Source of the DNA: Gnetum montanum
Lineage: Eukaryota > Streptophyta > Gnetopsida > Gnetales > Gnetaceae
Reading direction: 5' to 3'
DNA length: 64,000 nucleotides
Assembly (NCBI GenBank): GCA_015680685.1
Contig: MNCI01000178.1
Coordinates: forward strand, 90,228 to 154,227
The position numbers were made by a program, and so were the translations under genes. The notes below the pieces were generated by a model. The model had not been told where the DNA came from. It made no database searches and worked only from the letters and a program-made list of their open reading frames with translations. Below, piece by piece: positions 55,034 to 64,000 of the stretch; position 1 is the stretch's first letter, and each line of letters opens with the position of its first letter.

Positions 55034-56925
55034 GAATGAAAACTCATCCTCAAGTGAAGAAGAGGAGAAATAAGTTCCTTAAAAAATGTTGGAAAGGTAT
55101 GGGATTACTAATTAACATATGAGCTGACTCATATGGAACAAATAGACTCCTATGTACTCTAGTGTATGGATGTATAATCTTTTATAAAATTGGGTGTCCA
55201 TAATAAAAGAGAACACCCTAGACAAAGCTAACATCCAACTCCTCTTGGCAATTACAGAGTAATAGAGAAGAACCAATGATAATGAATGGTCCTCATCATG
55301 TGGTACTATTGCATCATCCATGGTGAAGATAGTCCCACTTCCAATCCATGCTTTCCACTGTAATCACAACAAAATCATGAATTAGTGTCTAATGTGTAAC
55401 ATATAGCTTTGAAGTACCTCATCTTGTCAATGGTTACACTTGGCTAGGTTATGATTATGGTGGATTAATTCCATTAGTAGTGTTAGCAAGAAGACTAAAA
55501 AATAAGATAACATGAATAAGCGATCCATTAAATTTGAAAAATTTCTACACAAGGAAATATTTGAAGAGGGTGTATGAAATCACAACAATAAAAAGGAAAA
55601 TTCACTAAAAAATGTTGTGAAGATGTGCACAATTGGATGTCATTGATGGGAATCACAAAAGGTATTTAATTATGAAAATGTCTAAGGACAAAGTACTTAA
55701 CCCAACCAAAAGAGATGCATCCTCCCTAAAGCAAGAATAGACCTTTTATACCCTTGCATAACTTCAAACCAAGGATTCTGTGGGCTCCATGAATGATTAA
55801 TGGTTATGGAAGGTTAAGTGCAAAAACCCAAAAGAAACTACCTAAGAATTTTGACACATCAAACCATGACATTTAACAAGAACATGAAATTGATAGTGAG
55901 ATGAAACATGGAAAGCATAGATGAATAAGAGAGAGTGGAATGGAGTTCCTGATTAAGGTCACATAAAGTTCCTTATGAATTTTGCAGTTAAATGACTTGA
56001 TAAAATCCATCATTAGTCTAGACCAAAACCAACCACGTTTAGTGACTCTGCATCACCATTCTAAGAAGAGTCCACCTCTCTGAGACATAGGAGTGCTTCT
56101 AAAAAACCACCAAAATTCCTTATTAGAGAAGAAAAAAGAAGTAGGAAGTGAGAAAGGGCCTTAGTTTACCTTCAAGCATGGGTAACATGTCTTTCTAGTT
56201 TCATAACTAGTGCTTGTAGCTCATTTATTTTATCTATGGGGTGTGCTTTGAATTTGCATCATTTTTTATGAGAACCACACCATGCAAAGACTTATTCAAC
56301 TTCCTTTTATTGGTTGACATGGAATGGTAAGAAATCCATGAAAACACATATGCACCTAAGCAAGTAGAAAAGCAAAAAGAATATTAAATCCCCTTGAAAT
56401 CACACCTTGTTAAAGCCTTTCAATCCTTTCCAAATTCAAAACCTATCAAAGTCACAAATTTTTTATAGTTTTATTAATGAAAAAGGGATTGCACATTTCC
56501 AAAACAAGGAAAACCATAGAGTGTGTGGATGGGTGGATGTTGTGGACTCACTACCTATTGCATGAAAAAGAAATCATGTCCTAATTATCCATAACAAAAT
56601 TCAAAGCTATAATCTAGAAACCAACAATCAAATAACTAAATAATACATACCACCATCAAGCAATGAATTACCACTATGCTTGGCACTTATCAACAACAAG
56701 TTAGAAAAATGCACTAGAATAAACAAAATATTAAAAAAATGTAAAATATTCAAGAAATAGAAAATGTACTAATGATGGTGTAAAAAAAATTAGAAAAGAT
56801 TAATAACATGAAAATAAGAAGATGTAAAATAAAGAATGTGTGAAACAAAAAGTTGTAAAATAAAAATGTGTAAAATAAAAAGGGTTAAAAACTGAGTTTC
56901 TTATATAGTTAGTATGGATGGCCAT
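55034..56925 (-). other. 3' noncoding region of element F
   Basis: No gene is supported. Matches A, for example ACTCTATGGTTTTCC in reverse near 56510-56525 and GGTGTGCTTTGAATTTGCAT near 56238. The extra gene of E is absent. Confidence 0.6.
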
Positions 56926-56935
56926 CTCCCCCATG
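56926..56935 (-). promoter_or_regulatory. Internal polypurine-like tract of element F
   Basis: Minus strand TTCATGGGGGAGATGGCC, equivalent to the internal tracts of A and E. Confidence 0.5.
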
Positions 56936-57187
56936 AATAAGATCTAAAATATTAAGTGTGGTTGTACATCTAATGAGGTGTTTGTTGTATTGGTTGGCTT
57001 ATGCACATGGAAAGATTTGACTTGTTGTATGTTAACCAACTATTTTCTATCTAGGCTCTTAGGTTTGTAGATCATCATTTATGAACCGCGATATCGGGGC
57101 CATGATATCAAATTTGCAATATTGGGTTTGCGATATCGGAGCTTGCCATGTGATGTTGGATACCTGATATCATGTCCTGCCTCATTG

Positions 57188-57199
57188 CCCATAAATAAG
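57188..57199 (+). promoter_or_regulatory. TATA box of element B
   Basis: CCCATAAATAAGAGG about 110 bp after the presumed LTR start, with AATAAA about 170 bp downstream. Confidence 0.6.
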
Positions 57200-57451
57200 A
57201 GGTGGGCACACTTGGCCTGCATAGTTAATTTTAGTCCCTTACCCAAACTCTTGCCTTTTCTCCCTCTTAGAGTTAGAATTATTTCTACGTGCCTATAGTA
57301 GGAGTCATAAAGTGAATGGATCTTTATTCGAGCATTATGTACCTGAGCACACCTTATGTACAGCAATAAAGATGAACTTTGTGATAAACCTTGAAGCATT
57401 TAGAATAGATTAATTAATGTTATTTTTAGTTATTTAATACTTTCCTTAGTT

Positions 57452-57482
57452 AATTAATGTTCTCTCTCTCTCTCTCTCTCTC
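57452..57482 (+). repeat. (CT)n microsatellite in B LTR
   Basis: About 15 CT units in U5. Not present at the same place in A. Confidence 0.95.
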
Positions 57483-57930
57483 ACCCTACAACTCTCCTAA
57501 GTAAGCACACTCAGTACGATGACGTTGAGCATGCATGTAACACTTGGTAACCCAGTAATGATTAGTGCTTGGTAATCCCAGTAGTATTGCATTGGTTCAA
57601 GATGTGTACGACAAGTGAGAATGGATACAGGTGTTAGGATTAATTAAATCCTAATTAATCAGTAGTTAAATTAAATTAGTTACTTAGTTATCTCTCTCAT
57701 CCCTTATTAGTACCAAGACAATAAAAACATAAAAGCCATAAAAATAATATGCCTCAAGTTTACTTAACCATACAATTGTGACATACAAGTAAGCTTGGGA
57801 AGATAACGATTAACCAACCCATCCTTGTTCCATCAAGACGCATAAGCACTTAGTCCTTGGAATTCGACCAAATTGTGTGTGTACACTCGTATTCATATGG
57901 TTGAGTGTAGGGATACCTCGCTACTCATCA

Positions 57931-57949
57931 TTGGCGCCATTGCTAGGGA
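57931..57949 (+). promoter_or_regulatory. Primer binding site of element B (tRNA-Asp type)
   Basis: TTGGCGCCATTGCTAGGGA directly follows the LTR end. It resembles the site used by plant Athila elements. Confidence 0.85.
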
Positions 57950-58068
57950 CTTTGTTGTTTGTGTGCTAACCAAAACATAGGAAATCTTTTACATCATTGG
58001 AACGAACCCTTAGGGTTGGTTAAGGAAAAATAATAAATAAGAATACATTGCACACTAAATAGAAAATC

Positions 58069-60376
58069 ATGTCTCCTTCTTCATACGAAAGTGTTTGACT
58101 GCCTAGGTCTAATACAGGGAACAATCGGAGGTATAGTACACATGATAATTCGCCAGTCCCTCAACAGTTTTGTGTGGTATATGTTCATTCTAATGAAGAT
58201 GTACCAAACTTTACCTTTATCCTCCACCAGGATGAACAACTGTGTTGGCGAGACTTAGAAGGTAAGATAGTGTTACCTCCTGATCGCTCTGTCCTGGGCA
58301 TGCTTCTTCATGATCTCACACGAATTGACATGCAACACTTATAGAAAGAGTACGTTGTGCATGATCATGACTTGAGAGAGCATCAATCGATGGAGGCACA
58401 ACATCAAAGGGATTTGCAACAAGATAGATGTCATGAATCCATGAAGGGAAAGTTGTCGTAGAATGTTCCACATGTCCTAAGTGAAAATGAGGGTGGTGAA
58501 CCTACCTCAGGCAGTTGCCTACACAATGATGTTCCTCCCATTGACTTTAGTCAAGGGGTTGTGTATCAGAATCTTTACTCAACTATCCATAACCTAGATT
58601 TTGATATTGATAGACATAAAGGATCTAAAAAAGGAACACAAACACATGACAAAGATGGATGTTCTGATCGTAACCACAATCGAGGCCACAACCACTAAAG
58701 AGAAGGAAGTAGGCACCGACATGATGATGGTCCCCCTTCTTCTTCACCCTCTCTTTCAAGATTTGGACACACTCACAAAGAAAAAGACCATGAGAAAAAG
58801 GGTAAGCAAAATGAGTCATAGACAAAATAGTTGAGAAAGGGCATGAGGGCACTCTAGAGAAACACATCATGAAAGAAGGAAGAGTAGGAAACAACATAGG
58901 CATCATAGACACCACAATCACGATGAACCCCTACTCACTAAAAGTATGCTAAACATAATTGAGGTAGTTAGGATCCCAACATGGCACCAAAAGGATAGTA
59001 GGATCAAGAGATTAGACATGAAAAATATCCCACAATTTGAAGAGGGGGGGGGGGTACAATGCTGATCCTCAAAATCATCTACAAGCATGCATGTGCCTTA
59101 TAAAACATAGAAAGTGAATGGAAAAAACTTAAGTTATTCCCATGGACACTAGTCAAAGAAGCAGAGAGCTAGTATCAGTCCTTAGAACTAGAATCCATTC
59201 ATAGCTGGAGTACCATGTTAGAATTATTCAACAATAAGTACCAAATGTATTCTAGAGTGTCCAACCTATAAAAGTAAATCCAAGGCTAGAAACAAGGAGG
59301 ACATGAACCCTCGGATGCTACCATGGGATGATATTATGCACTGTTACATCATTGTCCTGGCCATGGTTGTTTGTAAAGAGATCAACTACGCCATCTTGTA
59401 GATGGGCTTAGGTATGAAATATGAAGAACCCTTGGGATGTATGCCCAAGGGAGTCTATTTGAGCTTAGGACCCATCAAGTTCAAAGATTATTGGAGAAAG
59501 TTGCTAAAGAAGAAGGTGAGTGAAGGAAAAGAGATAGTGTGGAGGAATATAAAAGAGATCCTTCCCTCTGAAAGAGGGGAGTAAGATTCTATGAGGATGA
59601 AGAAGAGTCACCACTAGAAGAGATGGTGAATAAGAAAACCTTGCCTATCCAAAAATTAGCATTCAAAGTATTGGCAAAGGTAGACCAAATGTGGGATTCC
59701 CTAGATGATAGATTTCAAACCATTCTTAAAATAGTAGAGGAGTCTAGAGAGCAAGGTAGTGATGAAAAAAAAAGAAAAAAAAAGAGCAACTAAACATGCA
59801 CATAACAAGGGTAAGGGTAAATTTTCCATCATTGAAGAAGTTTTGGATTTGAATACAGACAATGATAGTGGATGCGAGATATGCCAATATAACCATCCTA
59901 AGGGATGTTGCCCTATAATCTCACATCTGTAGGAGTTTGTGGTGTATGTACTCAACCCACAATTAAACAAAAGACAAACACCCCAAAGGTTACCTTATCC
60001 TCAAGGTAACCCAAGGCACTTCCATGAACCCTTAACATATTATCCAAGTGGAACTCCACCACAACCAATTGAGCAGTATTAACAATGGCAATACCCACAA
60101 TCATGGGGAATGCCACCACCATGGCAACAATATCCTTACCGACAACCTGATCCATATGGATATTATGTGCAACAGCCAGTCTCTCCACATGACTCTATTG
60201 GTCACGTTACTCCTCAACCTCACTACCAAGCCCATGAGTATTATAGGACTCCTTCTCCTAGAGGTGATGTTCCACAAACATATCATCCTTCTCATCCAGC
60301 TGCACCTCTTCCACCCTTAACTCCATTACCACTTGCTCCAGCTATGCAGGGTGAAATTCCTACCCAGTCACAGTAA
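58069..60376 (+). pseudogene. gag of element B
   Basis: From the ATG at 58069 (MSPSSYES then a stop), then LCWRDLEGKIVLPPDRSVLG and LLHDLTRIDM, a His/Arg-rich stretch (REGSRHRHDDGPPSS), and a run of 11 G at 59044-59054 that shifts frame relative to A. The gag core follows (LKLFPWTLVKEAESWYQSLE in pieces, LRYEMRRTLGMYAQG), then KKTLPIQKLA, a Lys-rich segment, CEICQYNHPKGCC, and a Pro/Gln/Tyr-rich tail open from 60110 to 60376. Better preserved than A gag but with about ten stops. Confidence 0.86.
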
Positions 60377-60932
60377 TGTAATGTCACAAGGGCTATTAAC
60401 TCTCAACCTACTGTTGGTTCTGACAACTGCATGAAGAAAATACCTTTCTTTAGAACCAATAGTCCAACTAAGCCCTTGCAACCACAAGCAGTTGATTCTT
60501 TAACTACCTCACTATCACTTGAAGCTTTGGAGCTCCCTTCAACCCAAAAACTACGCTCAACATGTACGGTCATGTTAACTCATGTCGTCACCGATTAGAT
60601 AAAAGCTGTCCATCTTGTTAGGAAATTCTCTGATCCTAGGAGCATGGCTAAGCATAGTTGACATGCACCTAGGAATCTGTGATCTTTCCTTGGAAATATC
60701 AAAGGAAAATACATTTAGAAAGATCGAGAAGAAGAAAGTTCCATGCATTACATATAATGAATCAGGGTGTAATTGTGTGCAGAAGTCATGATTTGTGCAA
60801 CATTTAACATTGCTTGCATGCAATCAGTGTGCACAAGTGACTGATATACAAAGATGGTTGTATGTAGTAGCCATAAGATAGAAAGGCACCTAGTGGCTAA
60901 TAGCTGATTAAGAGAGCAGTTCAACTATATGC
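60377..60932 (+). pseudogene. Protease region of B with core deleted
   Basis: Collinear with A 13890-14712, except that A bases 14152-14421 (270 bp, including the LLDSGSG active site) are absent at 60641. The join shares the bases GAG/AG on both sides. The remainder (LSLEISKENTFRKIEKKKVP in pieces) follows. B therefore has no protease. Confidence 0.82.
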
Positions 60933-62165
60933 ATGGAACCAACTGAGGGTTTGACTTGCGCTTACATCGATAGCATAGACACATTAGATCAAGTCCATCA
61001 CCAACTTTCAAGTTTTGACATTGAAAATATCAACTGGGGGAAGTTGGAAATCCTGAAAAAGTTTAAGCAAGAGCCCCTTGAGCTAAAACCATTGCCCACT
61101 GGTATGGAATACACATTTCTTAAAAATGGAAAACTGATAATTATTAACGTGAAGCTTACTCTTCAACAAAAATAAAGACTACTAAAAGTGATAAATAAAT
61201 GGTCAAAATCCTTTGCTTAGTCATATCCCAAATTAATTGGAATAGATCCTAGGATATGCCAACATAGGATTTACAACGACCCCTCCATGAAGCCTCGAAG
61301 ACAATCACAGAGGTGATTGGACCCAAAGCTGAAGCAAGTAGTTAAGGAAGAAATTGAACAGCTTCTAAAATCTAGGTTCATATACCCCATTGTCAATAGC
61401 GAATGGGTTAGTCCCTTAGTTATCATGCCCAAAAGGGGGGAAAATGGAGGGTGTGCATATATTTTAGGCTACTAACATGGTAGCATTCGAGGACCACTTT
61501 TAGTTACCATTCATTGACCAAGTCTTAGACATCATTGCAGGGCATCACTACTCTAGTTTTCTGGATGGGTATAGTGGGTACAACCAAATACAAATAGCCC
61601 CAGAAGACTAAGCCAAGACTACGTTCACTAGTCCTTGGGGAACATTTGCATACAAAAAATGTCGTTTGGCTTATGCAATGGCCCTAAAATGTTTGAATGA
61701 TTAGTTCTAAGAATATTCTAGCAACAAATAGGAAATGGTGTGGAAGTCTTCATGGATGACTTCTCCACCTATGGAGCAAACTTTGATCAAGCCTTGGACT
61801 AGTTAGAGTAAGTATTAAAATGATGTGTAGAAACCAGTTTAAGGCTTAACTAGTAGAAAATCCATTTGATGGTCCAAGAAGATGTTGTACTAGGACATAA
61901 AATCTCACAAATAGGGATAGAGGTAGACCCTGAAAAGATCAAAGTTATCCAAGGAATTACCCATCAACCAAAAACTGTAAAAGATATCCAATCATTCCTT
62001 GGACACACTGGCTACTACAGAAGGTTTATTGAGAACTTTTCAAAGTTTACAAATCCATTGGTTAAATTAATGAAAAAGGATGTACCTTTCGAATGGACCA
62101 GGGAATGCAAACTAGCTTTCCAAACTTTAAAACAGAAGCTAGTAGAAACACCTATTCTACAAGCT
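60933..62165 (+). pseudogene. Linker and reverse transcriptase of element B
   Basis: MEPTEGLTCAYIDSIDTLDQ opens an 80-codon linker. RT motifs: SEWVSPLVIMPK (about 61400), FLDGYSGYNQIQIAPED in pieces (61560-61610), the catalytic FMDDFSTYG at 61749-61760, GHKISQIGIEVDPEKIKVIQ and GHTGYYRRFIENFSKFTNPL. The thumb and connection stretch 61866-62174 is open. Earlier parts have frameshifts and stops. Confidence 0.9.
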
Positions 62166-62552
62166 CCTGACTAGTTCAAGCTATTTCACATAATAACTGA
62201 CACATCTAACTTTGCCTTAGGAGCTGTACTTACATAGTTAGATGACCAAAAACATCCTTATTACATCCACTATGCAAGTAGAAGTATCGTTGGTGCACAA
62301 CTTAACTACACTACAACAGAGAAAGAATTAATGGCTGTAGTGTTTACACTAGAAAAATTTAGGCACTATGTCTTGGGCTATAAGGTATTCATATACATGG
62401 ATCATAGTGCAATAAAGTTCCTAATGAATAAGCCAATGGTAAGCCCTCGCATCATACGATGGCTTGTAATCTTACAAGACTTTGATCTTACGATGATCGG
62501 TCGTAAAGGCACCGAGAACATAGTTGCTGATCATTTATCTTGGTTGCGATGA
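62166..62552 (+). pseudogene. RNase H of element B
   Basis: FHIITDTSNFALGAVLT (first Asp), TTTEKELMAVVFTLEKFRHY (Glu), YMDHSAIKFLMNKP (third acid kept, unlike A) and NIVADHLSWLR. Three stops. Otherwise a canonical Ty3/gypsy RNase H directly after RT. Confidence 0.9.
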
Positions 62553-63487
62553 GATAACAAAGAGAATGAGTATCCAATTTTTGATTATTTCCTAGATGAA
62601 CTCCTCTTTGCAGGTGTAGTGAATAATCAATTAACCATGGGGACAAACTAGTATAGTATCATTCCCACCTATCTCCTTATCAAAAGGGTTTGATGCCAAA
62701 AAGAAACAATAGTTTCTTCACTGAGCCAAGTATTTTATGGAAATCAATGGAAAACTCTATAAAGTATGTCCTGATGGCTTGGTTCAATGGTATGTTCCTG
62801 ATGTAGATCAACTGCGAGTTCTCCAAGATGCTTATGAGGTCTTTGTGGGGGTCATTACACTAGGAGATGAACAACCATTAAGATCTTGCTTGCAGGATAT
62901 TATTGGCCTACATTGTTTTGGGATGCCCATCGTTTCATCCAATCTTATGAACATTATCAACGTGATGGAGGGATGACTACTAGAATGAAGGATCCACAAC
63001 AATGGATCCAACCTTTAGAACCCTTCGACATTTGGGAAATTGATTTTATGGGGCCAATGACACCAATGTCCAATGGAAAAGCTTATATTACTATTGTCAT
63101 TAATTACCTTACAAAATGGGGAGAAGAAGTTGTTGTTAAGGATTGTACATCATCCACGGCTACACAATTTGTTCAACAACAAATCGTACATAGGTTTTTT
63201 GTGCCTTGTGCACTTATTTTAGACAATGGTACACACTTCACAAGTGCGACTTTTTGAAAATTAATGCAACGCTTAGGGGCTGAGCACAAGCTGACTACAC
63301 CATACCACCACCAAGTGAATAGTCAAGCTGAAGTCACCAATAGGGAGATTACAAAGATATTGACAAGAACCATTAACAATCTAAGGCAAGACTAGAGCAC
63401 TAAACTAAATGATGCTCTTTGGGCATACTGCTCCACATGGAAACTCCCTATAGGCTAATCTCCCTATGAGTTAGTGTATGGTAAATT
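62553..63487 (+). pseudogene. Integrase of element B
   Basis: Zinc-binding region remnants lead to LAGYYWPTLFWDAHRFIQSY, FDIWEIDFMGPMTPMSNGKA (first catalytic Asp, near 63041), FFVPCALILDNGTHFTSATF (second Asp) and YHHQVNSQAEVTNREI (Glu). The reading ends with SPYELVYGK at the N gap. A stop follows SATF at 63256. Confidence 0.9.
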
Positions 63488-63853
63488 NNNNNNNNNNNNN
63501 NNNNNNNNNNNNNNNNNNNNNNNNNNNNNNNNNNNNNNNNNNNNNNNNNNNNNNNNNNNNNNNNNNNNNNNNNNNNNNNNNNNNNNNNNNNNNNNNNNNN
63601 NNNNNNNNNNNNNNNNNNNNNNNNNNNNNNNNNNNNNNNNNNNNNNNNNNNNNNNNNNNNNNNNNNNNNNNNNNNNNNNNNNNNNNNNNNNNNNNNNNNN
63701 NNNNNNNNNNNNNNNNNNNNNNNNNNNNNNNNNNNNNNNNNNNNNNNNNNNNNNNNNNNNNNNNNNNNNNNNNNNNNNNNNNNNNNNNNNNNNNNNNNNN
63801 NNNNNNNNNNNNNNNNNNNNNNNNNNNNNNNNNNNNNNNNNNNNNNNNNNNNN
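63488..63853. other. Assembly gap (366 N)
   Basis: Run of N after integrase of B. Open frames across it are meaningless. Confidence 1.
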
Positions 63854-64000
63854 CATTCATCCATTCAACTCTGTGGTCTCCCTTGGCTTGGAACTATACA
63901 GTCCCTTTTTTCTAATCAACTTCTTAATAAATTGGTGGCTTGGTATTCTTCAAATTGAGGAAGGACTCAATGGATGAAAAGGGTATGGCTTCAAGGGGAT
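63854..64000 (+). other. Start of 3' noncoding region of B
   Basis: Matches A 35036-35185 (CAACTCTGTGGTCTC, then TGGCTTGGAACTATACAGTC). No gene. Confidence 0.8.

Larger units (their letters stand above)
54197..57060 (-). mobile_element. Athila-like element F, 3' portion
   Basis: Minus-strand 3' LTR (55020-54197), terminal polypurine tract, about 1.9 kb noncoding collinear with A 34771-36663, and an internal polypurine tract at 56935-56926. Past that, a short stretch similar to E 44510-44590 runs to about 57060, where element B begins. The rest of F would lie beyond B, outside the window. Confidence 0.75.
57082..57930 (+). repeat. 5' LTR of element B
   Basis: Probably starts TGAACCGCGATATCGGGGCC and ends GCTACTCATCA at 57930. 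A TATA box CCCATAAATAAG is at 57188-57199 and AATAAA at 57365-57370. The last 350 bp match A 1-348. GATATC recurs five or more times in the first 100 bp. Confidence 0.8.
57082..64000 (+). mobile_element. Athila-like element B (runs off window)
   Basis: Plus-strand element with 5' LTR (about 57082-57930), primer site, gag, a protease region with its core deleted, RT, RNase H, integrase and the start of the 3' noncoding region after an N gap. Collinear with A. Frequent stops show it is inactive. The start of the LTR is uncertain by tens of bases. Confidence 0.85.

Noticed and set aside
57077-57081. ATTTA as target duplication of element B
   Set aside because: The other end of B is outside the window, and the LTR start is itself uncertain.
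63448-63977. Open frames across the second N gap
   Set aside because: Same reason; only the integrase before the gap is real.

Overview
This window is from the nuclear genome of a land plant, most likely a flowering plant with a repeat-rich genome. The evidence is plant-type Ty3/gypsy retrotransposons (an Athila-like group primed by a tRNA-Asp-type site and a Tat/Ogre-like group with two RNase H domains), plant L1-type LINE remnants, and a piece of a plant STP-type hexose transporter gene. I see no ordinary host gene in its own setting, no tRNA or rRNA gene and no CRISPR array. Almost every coding region carries stops, frameshifts or deletions. The species cannot be named from this sequence.

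Layout. (1) 1-37697: Athila-like element A, plus strand, split by two later insertions. Its 5' LTR (3' part) is 1-348, gag 485-2680, gag end plus protease plus start of RT 13745-15300, rest of RT, RNase H and integrase 32690-34444, 3' noncoding 34649-36679, and 3' LTR 36680-37697. (2) 2681-13739: element C, minus strand, inserted in the gag of A and flanked by the 5-bp duplication CCCAC. It is Tat-like, has gag and protease only, and both of its long LTRs carry an STP sugar-transporter gene copy in U3. (3) 15301-32689: element D, plus strand, inserted in the RT of A. It is a 17.4-kb Tat/Ogre-like element. Its gag-protease and its RT-RNaseH-integrase are separated by 5.7 kb that looks like an Ogre-type intron. 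That interval holds a 66-bp minisatellite and a decayed multi-segment gene in antisense orientation. (4) 37698-38434: unassigned flank and a reverse LTR fragment (G). (5) 38435-45370: minus-strand Athila-like element E. It keeps its 3' LTR, a decayed extra gene in the env position, and protease, but has lost RT-RNaseH-integrase and everything 5' of protease. (6) 45371-50800: two L1-type LINE fragments (minus strand) and AT-rich sequence. (7) about 51230-53680: a diverged tandem array of roughly 190-bp units. (8) 54197-about 57060: 3' part of a third minus-strand Athila-like element, F. (9) about 57082 to the window end: Athila-like element B, plus strand, with LTR, primer site, gag, RT, RNase H and integrase; its protease core is deleted.

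How the parts relate. A, E, F, B and fragment G share LTR ends (TG...CTCATCA) and a G-rich polypurine tract, so they are one family at different stages of decay. C and D share the candidate primer site TGGTGCTAGAAGGAGGGC, related gag and protease, and a characteristic set of short tandem motifs, so C looks like a non-autonomous relative of D. The most unusual items are the STP gene captured inside both LTRs of C, and the antisense gene (with an FCP1/HAD-like stretch) lying in the probable intron of D. Assembly quality is imperfect: there are two long N gaps, and several single-N positions coincide with missing or foreign sequence.
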